Positions 20,169 through 31,502 of a stretch of DNA of 38,045 bases are shown here, one piece after another; position 1 is the stretch's first letter; every line of letters begins with the position of its first letter. The translations under genes and the position numbers were made by a program. The notes under the pieces were generated by a model that ran no database searches, was not told the DNA's origin, and saw only the letters and a program-made list of their open reading frames with translations. Origin of the DNA: Paulinella micropora (Eukaryota; Cercozoa; Imbricatea; Euglyphida); assembly GCA_009731375.1 (NCBI GenBank), contig BJOX01000078.1, positions 919,329 through 957,373 of the forward strand, read 5' to 3'.

Positions 20169-20914
20169 AGAAGGAGGGAGAAAACAGAACAACATGCATT
20201 GCACGATACACCGTTGTGCAGGTCCCAACCAAGGGTACCAGTGAGTCTAAGAGCCCACAGCAGGCCACAGACCAACTCAAAGGTAGTACAATACCAGTAC
20301 ACCCATCACGACAACAAACAGTGCATGCTGCTAATAGGCAGGCGAGTAAAGCGCTGGCAAAGAGAAAGCAGGCGGGCCTGTCGCAGCCACAGCCGAAGAA
20401 AGTAAGAATAGAACCGGCAGTTAATCTTATCAACTTGCCGAGACAGACAATAGACAAGGAGGATGGAGGACATCAACCTCTCCTCACGGTCTCAAACAGA
20501 GAAAGCAAGGACAATCATCCTTCGCCTGTGAACAATACCCAAAAAGACATTACAAAAACGGCGGAAAGGGAGGAGGAGGCGAACCTCGAGAAAAGGATAC
20601 AGATTTTAGAACACAAGCTCCTTGTATTGGCCTTAAAAAGTCACCGGCCAGACGCTGAGTCACCGGCCAGACGCTTTTGTGAAACATTAAATACCTTTAT
20701 AAACGTTGGTAATGATACTATGGCGAATATTAATATTGTCGGCCAGAAATTTACTACGAAACACCATGAGTGGTTAGAAACTAATATGAACAAATCATCT
20801 GGCACCTTGAAAGGAGTTAGTAGTCGGACGGATATAACGGGCATCATCACTTTAAATTTTAAATTGAAATCCGGACGAGTATATCGAGTGGACTTATACG
20901 TTGTCCCCGAATAC
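20165..20914 (+). CDS. Readthrough extension of element Z: basic linker plus retropepsin-like domain (partial)
   Basis: In frame with gag and without an internal stop. An ATG-like start (in fact GTG) at 20216 is possible, but extension from gag is more likely. A basic, Gln/Ser/Pro-rich linker leads to a coiled coil near 20570-20640 (EEEANLEKRIQILEHKLL). The last part resembles a retropepsin: DTMANINIVGQKF at about 20714, where DTG/DSG-A is expected, then ITGIITLNFKL and VDLYVVPEY. Met in place of the catalytic-loop Gly is unusual and may mean loss of activity. A 19-bp tandem repeat at about 20640-20676 keeps linker and protease in one frame. The domain is cut by the gap. Confidence 0.5.
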
Positions 20915-20924
20915 NNNNNNNNNN
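20915..20924. other. 10-N join between overlapping contigs
   Basis: The sequence after the Ns (20925-21885) repeats that before them (about 19945-20914) at near identity. This is the pattern of two contigs that overlap but were not merged. Differences include a 19-bp unit and a few substitutions, so the two may be alleles or copies. Confidence 0.85.
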
Positions 20925-21142
20925 CAGGAGGAAGAGGTGTATTTCAAGGTAGAGGAGGAGGAAGATGGGTTGGCCGAGGTGGATACGGCAGGGCGGAGCG
21001 CCCGTACCACAGAGATGGGGGCTGGGCAGACGGCTCGAGCTCAAGCTCGAGTTCCTCAGCACCACAGGCCTATGCGACATCAGGCGCAACCACTACCGAC
21101 ACTGATGCCGACTCAGGTAACAGATTTGAGGTAGTCCAATGA
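20925..21142 (+). repeat. Second copy of the gag RGG tail (assembly overlap)
   Basis: It repeats 19947-20164 with two substitutions near 20990 and ends at the same TGA followed by CTAG (21140-21146). It should not be counted as another gene. Confidence 0.8.
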
Positions 21143-21649
21143 CTAGAGAAGGAGGGAGAAAACAGAACAACATGCATTGCACGATACACCGTTGTGCAGG
21201 TCCCAACCAAGGGTACCAGTGAGTCTAAGAGCCCACAGCAGGCCACAGACCAACTCAAAGGTAGTACAATACCAGTACACCCATCACGACAACAAACAGT
21301 GCATGCTGCTAATAGGCAGGCGAGTAAAGCGCTGGCAAAGAGAAAGCAGGCGGGCCTGTCGCAGCCACAGCCGAAGAAAGTAAGAATAGAACCGGCAATC
21401 AATCTTATCAACTTGCCGAGACAGACAATAGACAAGGAGGATGGAGGACATCAACCTCTCCTCACGGTCTCAAACAGAGAAAGCAAGGACAATCATCCTT
21501 CGCCTGTGAACAATACCCAAAAAGACATTACAAAAACGGCGGAAAGGGAGGAGGAGGCGAACCTCGAGAAAAGGATACAGATTTTAGAACACAAGCTCCT
21601 TGTATTGGCCTTAAAGAGTCACCGGCCAGACGCTTTTGTGAAACATTAA
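21143..21649 (+). CDS. Second copy of the element Z linker (assembly overlap)
   Basis: It repeats 20165-20660 and is again in frame with the upstream TGA. It carries one unit of the 19-bp repeat, not two, so the frame ends at TAA (21647-21649) after HRPDAFVKH and the protease lies in the -1 frame. That frame is open from 21328, so linker and protease overlap by about 320 bases. No canonical slippery heptamer is evident. Confidence 0.55.
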   Translation, partial: LEKEGENRTTCIARYTVVQVPTKGTSESKSPQQATDQLKGSTIPVHPSRQQTVHAANRQASKALAKRKQAGLSQPQPKKVRIEPAINLINLPRQTIDKEDGGHQPLLTVSNRESKDNHPSPVNNTQKDITKTAEREEEANLEKRIQILEHKLLVLALKSHRPDAFVKH

Positions 21650-21651
21650 AT

Positions 21652-21914
21652 ACCTTTATAAACGTTGGTAATGATACTATGGCGAATATTAATATTGTCG
21701 GCCAGAAATTTACTACGAAACACCATGAGTGGTTAGAAACTAATATGAACAAATCATCTGGCACCTTGAAAGGAGTTAGTAGTCGGACGGATATAACGGG
21801 CATCATCACTTTAAATTTTAAATTGAAATCCGGACGAGTATATCGAGTGGACTTATACGTTGTCCCCGAATACCACGGATCTGTTCTTTTGTCGTACGAC
21901 CAACTGGCGACAAT
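21652..21914 (+). CDS. Retropepsin-like domain of element Z, second copy, 3' truncated
   Basis: The frame holds DTMANINIVGQKF (Asp codon at 21673), the SRTDITGIITLNF strand, VDLYVVPEY, and finally SVLLSYDQL, the counterpart of the retropepsin 'ILLGxDxL' end motif. This copy reaches a few codons further than the first. After about 21910 the reading frame and base composition change to the AT-rich island, so the rest of pol is missing. Fold assignment rests on motif spacing alone. Confidence 0.45.
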
Positions 21915-24063
21915 GAACGTAGTGATATCGCTCGTTGTTAATGTGGTTGTAGTCATGCCAGCAGTTGAAGTGATTGATGTTCCCGTTATTGTTCCAGCAC
22001 TTGTTATGTTGTTTGAGTTCATATCTAAGTCCCCATAAAACCGCATACCACCAACATTGTTAAAACGGACGATGTCAGATGAAGCACTTTTATTATCCAA
22101 AAGTTTTGAGATATAAAATCCCGCCCCTTCTACAAAACATGATACATTCGTGAATACATAACCTCTTTGGTTCGCGGTTCCACTTGTAGCAGTATTTAGA
22201 GTAAATAAGAAATATTGATAATCACCTGATGTCTGTGAAAAGAATATATCTCCTCCATTTTGGTTTAATATCCTCGCCCCATTATATGTTATATTTCCAC
22301 CATTAATGATAACTTGATTATTAAAATCAGCCGTTTGTGTTAAAGTTAGATATTTTATCGTAGTGCTCGCCCCATTAAATGTTTTGCTTCCTGTTATGGT
22401 TTGGTCTGTTGTTAGTTTTACATTTTGTATGTCTAATGTATCCACATAACTTTTGTTTGCTCCGTCCGTTGTTGCTGATGGTGTGGCTACGTTTGTTATT
22501 CTGTTGTTGTTCAAACTTAATGTTGTTCCAGTTGCAGTTATAATTAAAGTATTACCTGAATATAACTCTACATATGAACCAGTTATTTGTATCGGATACC
22601 AAGTCGCTGTTGCTGTTTTTTGTGCTGCAATCATTCCTATTTTTGTATCAAAGGCAATTCCAATGCCATCCAAAGAAGTAGGATTTGATGAACCACTTAC
22701 TTCTAAAACTGATGTAAATTTTTTATTTCGTCCGATACATGTTAGTTTAACCACCGAAGTATCAAGAACAGAAACATCCACACCATCAACAAGATTAATA
22801 TTTGTTATGCTTTGGCTTTTCATATCAATACCCGCACTAGCATTTATTATGTTGCTAAATGTTTTGGTTCCTGCTATGGTTTGGTCTCCTGTTAGTTTAA
22901 CCACCGAACCATCAACTGCAAGAGTGGTGAGATTAATTCCATTATATGTAGAAGCCTCTGAAATAGCATAACCACCCATATTTAATGCTCCTGTCATACT
23001 GGCGGTGCCGTCTAATCTAAGAAAGGGCGATGCCACATTTCGCCATTGTCCTGTGCTATAAATAAGCAGTTGATTATCTGTTGCTGTTGTTATAATCACA
23101 TCACTATGTGTATCAATACTTCCACTTGCCGACACTTTCGCGTTGTTGGAGTCGTGCTCTGATAACCAAGTTGCGACAGCGCTACCATTTAGTTGATTTA
23201 CATTTGTAATGTTTTGGTTGTTCATATTTATTCCTCCCGTCATACTGGAAGTGCCGTCTAATCTCAGAAAGGGTGAAGTCGTATTTCTCCATTGACCTGT
23301 GCTATAAATAAGCAGTTGATTATCTGCTGGGAAGCCTGTTATTGTCACATCGCTGTGGCTATCTATACTTCCACCTGCTGACACTTTATCATTATTATCA
23401 TTATGCTCAAATATCCATTCATCAACATCTTTGGTATTTAGCAAATTAACTCCTGTTATATTCAAATATCCGCCCATATTAATATTGCCGAATTCATCAA
23501 CATTTATCGGAAATGTTTTATTTAACCAGTTTATTGAATTATATGTTAGATAACTATTAGTGGCTATTGGTGCGGTTATGACTACATCAGAAAGTGTGTC
23601 AATTGAACCGAGAGCGGTATTCCTCCATTTACCATCTACATCGTTGTATGTTAAGTATTGACCGACCACTGGTGCAGATATGTTTGTGTCAATCAAATTG
23701 TATAAACTGGTTAAATGCGGATTGGAAGTTTTGCTTCTGTGTTGAGTTGAGGCTTTGACTTCGTCGTTGTCCCTCACTCGTTCCTTCTTTGATGTCTGAT
23801 GTTGAGTTTAAAGCGAGACGTGTGTCAAAGCGGTTATCAGTCCAAGAATAATTAAGTCCTTCTTTTAGGTCACTTGTTGATTTTGAAGCGAGACGTGTGT
23901 CAAATCGCGCATCAGTATAATAAAGATTTATTGGGTCGGAATCTTCTTGCACTCTGTCAGTGTTTAAACCCACTGTGTTGGTATTGGTTATGTCAAGGTT
24001 GGCGATTGAAAGGCTATCTGTCGCGATTTCTGACAAGCCGAGTAATGATTTATATTGCGACAT
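21915..24063 (-). pseudogene. Virus-type fibre/tail-like protein gene, frameshifted and truncated
   Basis: It starts at ATG 24063 (MSQYKSLLGLSEI). The first 95 residues hold two NLYYTDARFDTRLASKST-like repeats, a pattern common in tail-fibre proteins of marine phages and giant viruses. A frameshift near 23770 leads to the long frame from 23777. There, a module of about 90 residues recurs two to three times with GSIDxHSDVxIT, DNQLLIYSTGQWRN and FLRLDGTxSMTG. It is followed by GDQTIAGTKTF and TDQTITGSKTF. Asn, Ser, Thr and Gly dominate, as in beta-helical fibres. The likely role is a particle surface fibre. The gene is AT-rich, unlike its neighbours, and its 3' end is lost at the join with element Z near 21910. 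No virus capsid, polymerase or packaging gene is near. Confidence 0.6.
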
Positions 24064-24131
24064 ATTATATACAAAATAAATATTTAATTTTAAAAATACT
24101 AAAATATAATAATCTTAGTATAGAATATTTT
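24064..24131. promoter_or_regulatory. AT-rich divergent intergenic region
   Basis: 68 bp of nearly pure A and T separate the start of the fibre gene (minus) from the ORF on plus. Short AT-rich divergent spacers are usual in large DNA viruses. A TATA-like 'tattatatac' lies next to the fibre ATG. No specific viral promoter motif is certain. Confidence 0.45.
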
Positions 24132-24535
24132 TAGAATAAGCAAGAGTGCGAAACACGAAGCGAGATTCTAAAATGCCGTAAGAACTGCGGTAAGGCTGTG
24201 GAAAGTATCAAGAGCAAAAAGCAACAAAAGATTGAAATAGCGAAAGAGAAATTAGCAAAGTGTAGAAAGGCTTATGTAGGCGATGATGAAGAGATGGAGG
24301 AAAAGATAAACCGCATGGCCGAAATGGGTGTTGCTAATGATATCATTAACGGAAAAGACCAAGATGATACACCAGAAGAAAGCAGTGAGAGCGATGAAGA
24401 ATGTGATTTTACCGACATTATCGCTGAAAAGATGGCTAAGATGAAAATTAGGGTTAGCAGTATATATATGTACGATTATGTTTTGAAAAATCCTCCTTGT
24501 AACCCTTCACTTTGTCCTCACTGTCAGGGCGCGGA
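24132..24535 (+). CDS. Acidic Cys-containing ORF, unknown, partial
   Basis: The frame is open from just after the TAG at 24132. It reads CETRSEILKCRKNCGKAV, then a charged helix KSKKQQKIEIAKEKLAKC, an acidic segment ESSESDEECDFTDII, and CNPSLCPHC close to the GA repeat. No ATG lies early in this frame; the first usable start is GTG at 24198, so the 5' end may be missing. Base composition matches the fibre gene, and the pair may come from one source. From about 24546 the frame is only GA repeat. Confidence 0.4.
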
Positions 24536-24545
24536 GGGAGGGAGG

Positions 24546-24606
<61 letters not shown>

Positions 24607-24661
24607 GAGAGAGCGAGAGAGGGAGAGAGAGGGGGGGGGGGGGGGGGAAAANNNNNNNNNN
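24546..24661 (+). repeat. (GA)n and poly-G run ending in a 10-N gap
   Basis: About 85 bp of GA dinucleotides and a run of 17 G lead to Ns at 24652-24661. The low-complexity edge explains the gap. Confidence 0.9.
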
Positions 24662-25131
24662 GGTCCTTGTTAGGGTTGTTGGCTCCGTCAAGGAGGGCGA
24701 ACTCCTTTATCCAAGGGGCTTGGATGACGGCACAGCTTGCGTCCAATCTCGCATGGAGAAGCCTGGACTGAAGCCCATAGCTCGAGCTTTGGAAAGTAAT
24801 ACCTTTGAGGGAGAGAAGAAAGTGCTGGTGCTGGTGCAAGGCGCTCTTAGCGGTAACGGAAACCAGAACAAGGCTAACACATGCAGCACACCAGCATAGT
24901 TACGGATATACTCAGGCAAAAGTCTCAAGCATGCATGAAACTATACGCACCACATGTACAGTTTCTTTCTTGGCGCCTTGATAGTATTAGATGACAGACA
25001 AGGAGAGGGGGTGGCTGCATCGGAGCAAGAAACCAAGCAGTACGCCGCATCGAGTGAAGGTAGCAAGTATTGGCAGATCTTGTCTGCACATCGACTGGGT
25101 TTTTCTTGCCTCGTCGCCATTGCTGATCCGT
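24662..25131. other. No recognised gene
   Basis: Short frames exist on both strands: 24663-24899 on plus, with KPIARALESNTFEGEKK, and 24928-24707 on minus. I recognise no domain, and I see no splice-site pattern that would join them to the kinase gene. Confidence 0.4.
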
Positions 25132-25615
<484 letters not shown>

Positions 25616-25711
25616 GACACCGTGATAGCCCAGTGGTCAAGTTCTGCCATCTGGGCCCTGTCGCCAGTTCGATTCCCGTCGGTGCCACCAGTATTTTCAT
25701 TGAACATACCG
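25616..25711 (+). mobile_element. tRNA-derived SINE, copy 1
   Basis: A tRNA-like head lies at 25616-25690. The A box TAGCCCAGTGG (25626-25636) fits the pol III consensus and the B box AGTTCGATTCC (25666-25676) is one base off. The acceptor arms GACACCG and CGGTGCC pair at six of seven positions, and genomic CCA follows. The T stem pairs poorly, so it is not a working tRNA gene. The tail 'gtattttcattgaacatacc' follows and then a gap. It lies inside an ATT array. Confidence 0.75.
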
Positions 25712-25872
25712 NNNNNNNNNNNNNNNNNNNNNNNNNNNNNNNNNNNNNNNNNNNNNNNNNNNNNNNNNNNNNNNNNNNNNNNNNNNNNNNNNNNNNNNNN
25801 NNNNNNNNNNNNNNNNNNNNNNNNNNNNNNNNNNNNNNNNNNNNNNNNNNNNNNNNNNNNNNNNNNNNNNNN
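25712..25872. other. 161-N gap
   Basis: Unknown sequence between two SINE copies within ATT microsatellite. The flanking repeats probably caused the break. Confidence 0.95.
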
Positions 25873-25919
25873 TATTATTAATATTATTATTATCACTATT
25901 ATTATTATTTATTATTATT

Positions 25920-26100
25920 GACACCGTGATAGCCCAGTGGTCAAGTTCTACCATCTGAGCCCTGTCGCCAGTTCGATTCCCGTCGGTGCCACCAGTATTT
26001 TCATTGAACATACCGATCCGTCTGGACCACAGTATTTTCATTGAACATACCGGCCCGTCTGGAAGTGTTGGAACTGCCCTTGCGGGGGTGTCATTAGAGC
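25920..26100 (+). mobile_element. tRNA-derived SINE, copy 2
   Basis: The head at 25920-25994 differs from copy 1 by only a few bases and keeps the same A and B boxes and CCA. The tail motif 'agtattttcattgaacatac' occurs twice, with 'ccgtctgga' after each. Unique-looking sequence 'gttggaactgcccttgcggg' follows, then an ATT array. The full element is therefore about 180 bp. Confidence 0.75.
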
Positions 26101-26365
<265 letters not shown>

Positions 26366-26382
26366 TGTCTTGGTGGTTGCAG

Positions 26383-29300
26383 GACCAGGCCAGTCTGGGA
26401 AGGCAGCACAGGGGCAGGAAGTACGAAAGAAAAGAAGCAACCTGCAGCATCTTTTCAAGGTAACAATCAAACGTATGAAGCAAAGAAATGGTTTCCTGCC
26501 CATTTATGTATGATTTTACCGTGATGACATGTAACACGTATAACTCCCTGTCTCTTTGTGCCCACTGTGCGACGCCGATCAATTTTTGTGTTCCTCTCTC
26601 ATTCATGCCTTTTGACAAGCTTTGTGTCACATCTGAAATATTCTCTGTTATGTCTCTGTTATGCAGATGCGGACAAACTCCTGCATCTAATTGCACAAAA
26701 GCGCGAACTGTTCCTCAAAAAGCAGGCAGGTGTGCAATTTCAGCGACTGTTTGATGCCGTCTGCGCTGCGCAAGTTCTTCTGGACCTTCTGGCAGAGAAA
26801 AAGGAGGGTGACTCCAAGATCAGGGAAGGATTGGTGTCAGCCCTTCGTGCAGAGCTTAGCACCCTCCGCCAGCAGCCTCGTGAGCTAGTTGCTATGGTTT
26901 CTGCGGGCCCTGCTTTCTCTGCACCGATAGCTTCGGTTATGAACGAGTTACGCATGTGGCTATACCTGGAGGCTGACCGAGGTGGCCCTGCTATGGACAC
27001 ACAACCGCTGGATGGCTCGCTGCTGGCAATAACACTGGCTTTGGAAGAAGCTCTGAAGTTCTTGAAACCCCATTGGAAAGGGGCAACAGGGTCCTTTTCC
27101 TGTTTCTCTCACGTTTGTTCTTCTATTTGTTTGCACGTGCACGGTTGCTTGCCTTCTGTGAGTACTCGTGTTTCGTAAGTGGTCACTTGTGGATAAACAT
27201 TTCGCAAAAGTATCCACCAGCATTTTTTGTCTGTACCAGGACGCGTGCGCTTCTTCGCCTAAATCCCCTCCTGCAGAAAGTAGCACGCAACCTCGACAGG
27301 CTCGAGCAAAACCTCCGTGATGCTGATGCAGTGGCAGTCGGCTGTGGAGAGGCGAAGCTGACACCATTCGCTAAAGTCTACCTCGGGTACGTGTGGGGTG
27401 TGGCAGACGTCATGATTAGGTGTGGGTGGGGTGATTCAGAATGTGTCAGCCTCTTCAAGCAATAGGCTTCTATGGCTCTTGCCGCGTGTTTCACTTTGCA
27501 GATTGATGGTGATCGCTCCATTTCGCCGTGGCCTATCTGGCGCACGCACCCACACGGAGCGTCTCACTGCTATGGATGAGGCGTTTAACTCCTTGGTGCA
27601 GTTAAGCCGCGCCCTTGCGCGACCTAACTGGCACCTGTTGGGTCGGGTTGGCGATTTCTTGCAGCGCATGTACTCAAGGGACAGCGCACTACTGCCTACT
27701 TGTTGCAATGTCAGCAAGATGCTGTGGGGCTCGGTCCTGCTGCGGCCAATCGGTTTATTACTGCTTGTGGCTTACTCAGCTTTGGTCCTGCCGCTCGGAG
27801 CTCCCACAGAGCCCATAAGAGGCGCTCTCAATCGTCCAATCATAATAGTGGCCGCAGTGCAACAAGAAATACGAGACGCCATACCCAGAGAGGAATCTCA
27901 GCTGCGTCTCTTCCAAGAGATCGCAAAAGGGTTTCATGTGGTGCAAACCCGCTTCGAGGCGATGTTGCAGCTCACGCCTGGAGAGAGGGCATGGCAAGAT
28001 TGGGAAGCAACCCGACTACTGCGGTTGCAGGAGGCTGTGGCGAGGCTTCAAGCATACCAGAATGGTACCTTGAGCGCGAGTCAAGACGACTCCCTGGACT
28101 ACCAGCGTCGCCTTCAGGAGTACAAAAATATTTTACAGGTTCGCTTGCGATCCTGATGTACCACTAAGTCGTTTCTAGTTTTGCATCGCAAGCTTTTTTT
28201 TTTTTTTTTGTTTTTGTTTTGTTTTGTTTTGTTTTCTTTTGTTTTGTTTTTGTTTTTTGTTTTTTGTTTTGTTTTTGTTTTTTGTTTTTTGTTTGTTTTT
28301 TTTTTTTTTGGTTTTTTTTTGGTTTTTTTTTCAAATATCATTATTGTCTGTTGGTATCTTGTAGCAAGTGCTGACGGACGCTAAGCTCACCGGAACGGCG
28401 GATTACACCCCACTGGCAGCTTCAGATCCACAATCCATTTGCCAGGTCAACGTGGCTTGCCTGCTTCCCTTTCTCTGGTCTTGGTCTTGTCGGCAGTGGT
28501 TTTGCGTGTCTTTGTACACTGATAACTACATATGTCTACATAATGTTTCTATTGTGACAATAATTAATCTAAGGGCGTCATACCCATGCTCCACGAACTG
28601 TCATTATGCAGGCCGCAGAGCACATGGCGGCAGCAAGCTCGGGATCGACCTTGGGGTACCTTGCTGCCGTTTTGGCTCAGCCAGGACCTGGTGGTCTGCA
28701 GCTGGATCTGCCGCCCAATCCCGTCAACGCAGACGTGGCGGCGAGACATCTGGGTGTCTACATTCAGGCCCGTCTCGATCTTGCTTCATCAAACTATGAT
28801 GCAAGCGGAGCGACAATAGGGTAGTTGTAGTATATGTGTGCAGTGCGCGTTGAGTGGGCATGTACTTTGGATCGGAGAAATATGCTTGTCGTATTTTCTC
28901 TCTTTAATTTATTGTAAACATGTCCTGTATTTCTCCCATTCGCTCAAACGTGCGTGGTGTCTTGGCTCTTCTGCTGGGCCATCATTGAGAAAGCTCAATA
29001 CTACTCTCGCTTTCGGGAAACCTTTTTCGGGGCACGCCAGCGCCTGTACGACTACCTGTTCAATGAGTACGAGCAAACGCTGACCCGACTAGAGCAAAAT
29101 TGTCGACAGGGATTGATCATGCACTTGCAGCGTGATCATGGTGAGGTGGACGTCCAAGCTTTGATGCTACCGAATGCTACTGTGGTGACACCTGTCACTC
29201 TTGATCTCGGTGCCGCCTTGCCTCCACTTCCGGGGCGCGTGCCAAGTATTGCCGTGCAGCTAGTTCAGGTACGTTGTTTTTTTTTTAAAGCAAATCATCA

Positions 29301-31393
29301 TGACATCCCCATCCGTCCGCGCTCACCTTTCCCTCCCTTCCCTTCCTCCTTCTCCCCCTCCCCCCTCACCCCCCCCCCCCCCTCCCCCCCCCCCCNNNNN
29401 NNNNNNCGGGGGGGGGGGGGGGGGGGGAATGGTGCACACACATGACTCATTCCAGGCTCGTCTCACTTTGCTCAATCTTCATCGTCCAGATTTCCATAGA
29501 ACATCCAGAATAGAGAGCTGTACTTTGGTTTGCATGATGTTGAATATTTCTTGTCTTTTGCTGCTAAAATGTGATCTTTTTAGGTCGGGCTGGCGAAATT
29601 CAGCTTAACAGTGGAAGCGGTAGTCTATCGGGGAGCTATGTGGCATCAGGAGGGATACAACGTGACAGTCTGGCGCAGGAACAACTCGGCCCTCTTTAAA
29701 GTGACCCTTAACCTGCACTTCCAAAATGCAGATGGCAGTCTGGAGAGAACGCTTCGTCTCGGATGCGCCTCCTATCCACAGCGCGACGATACAGTCTGTG
29801 TTGGAACATTACCAAGAGGTGGGCGCAACCACAACATACGGGAGTCAAGCAACTATGAATGCCAACGCACATCAGCTGATTACCAACGCGTCAAGGTGGA
29901 GGATGTGATCAGGGGCTCTTGCCGGCCCGTTACACCCGGAACTTGGCAGCCCGAGCCCGGCGCGATTCCCAATATCATCGCCACCGTTCAAGTCACTGTA
30001 GAAGCCGCTTGGGCTAGCCATCGAGTAACACGCGCCGGACCTGTGGCTGGTGCGTGGGGCTTGCTGGAGCCCGCATTAGCCCAAGGTCGTCAAGAAGCGC
30101 AGGAGCGGATTGCTCCGTTGGTCGCACGCCTCCGAACTGTCAGGGCTTGGGCTCTAGCCATCGCAAAGGTGCTTGGCCTGCCTACGGAAAGTCTGCAGGA
30201 TTTAGCAAATGACATTCGATACTTCGATCATCCTCATGCCTTCCCTACTGCGCTACAGGATGCGGCAATGCGGTTTCAATCTCTAGTTGCTCCCGCCGGT
30301 CTCGATCAGCTAACCGTACCGCAAGTCGGGCTGGCGCTGCAAGTTGGGCTTAGCAAACTACTCTTGCTTCGTGATGTAGTGCTTCCTAACGCCCCCTGGC
30401 TTTTCGATGAAAAACTCCGCCAACGGGCTGCGTCAGGAGGCTTTCACGAGATACCTGTCGCACCTCAGGGTTGACAGAAGCGTTTTGTTGGGCCAAGGCT
30501 CGTTCGGCAACGTGGTTACTACCCTTGACTTTTGCCTTTGTTTTCCTTCAAGCTGTCACTGCTTCATGACATCCACGCCATTGAAGCTCGTTCATATTTA
30601 CCTTGTAGGTCATAATATTCTTGTCTTGTTCTGTGACAGTACCTTGGAATTCTGAACTCGACAGACGAAGTGGGTTCCCATGAAGTCGCTGTCAAACTGG
30701 TGAATCTGCACGGGCTTTCACCGGCTGACAAGCTCCTCGCAGTAGACGAAGTCAAGAACCTGGGTCGAGTGTCTGGCCCCCACGTTGTCCCGCTAAAAGG
30801 CTGGGCCCTCAAGGCCAACGAGCTCTTTATCATCACCGAGCACTGCCCCGGGGGAGACTGGTCTACTCACATCCACGAAGGGGAAGGCGCAGAAGCACAT
30901 GTGAGCGTTAAGCTGCAGTGGCTGCTGCAACTTGCTCGGGGAATCGCAACGATGCATCATCGCCACGGCATCGTACACCGCGACATCAAGCCTTCGAATT
31001 GTTTTCTCGACTCCGAGGGCAACATCAAGGTCGGCGATGTTGGTTGTGCCAAGAGCTTCCTCAAGACCTTGCTGACACGCTACACCACAAGGTAGTATTA
31101 TATATCTATATTACGTATGTACGTATGTGTGCAGTGCATGGACCTGTTTATGTATCCAGTATGCAAATAAGTGTATGCTTGCATATGCACTTGATTCTTG
31201 CATGCATGCAGGCAGGGGCATGGTCGGCGAGCATGTGCTTGGATCCTACCACTGTTTTTTTTTGTTTTTATTCTGCCTATTTAGTATTTTTTTCACCGCG
31301 GCTGGAACCCTTGCCTACACGGCGCCAGAAACTTTACCACAGGTAGCACTGCTGCTGTTTTATGTTTTTCCGTTTTCTCTCTCTCTCTCTCAA

Positions 31394-31431
<38 letters not shown>

Positions 31432-31461
31432 TCTCCCTCTCCCTCCTTCTCTCTCTCTCTC

Positions 31462-31502
<41 letters not shown>

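Noticed and set aside
21915-24063. Integrated bacteriophage or bacterial contaminant contig
   Set aside because: Only one fibre-like gene, next to eukaryotic retroelement and spliced gene; no phage head, integrase or bacterial gene. Contamination by a join is still possible and is noted in the findings.
24440-24460. Telomere-like TTAGGGTTAG
   Set aside because: Only one and a half units; expected by chance in AT-rich DNA.
25616-25690. Functional tRNA gene
   Set aside because: The T stem is mispaired, the genomic CCA and shared tail point to a SINE, and a second copy lies 230 bp away.
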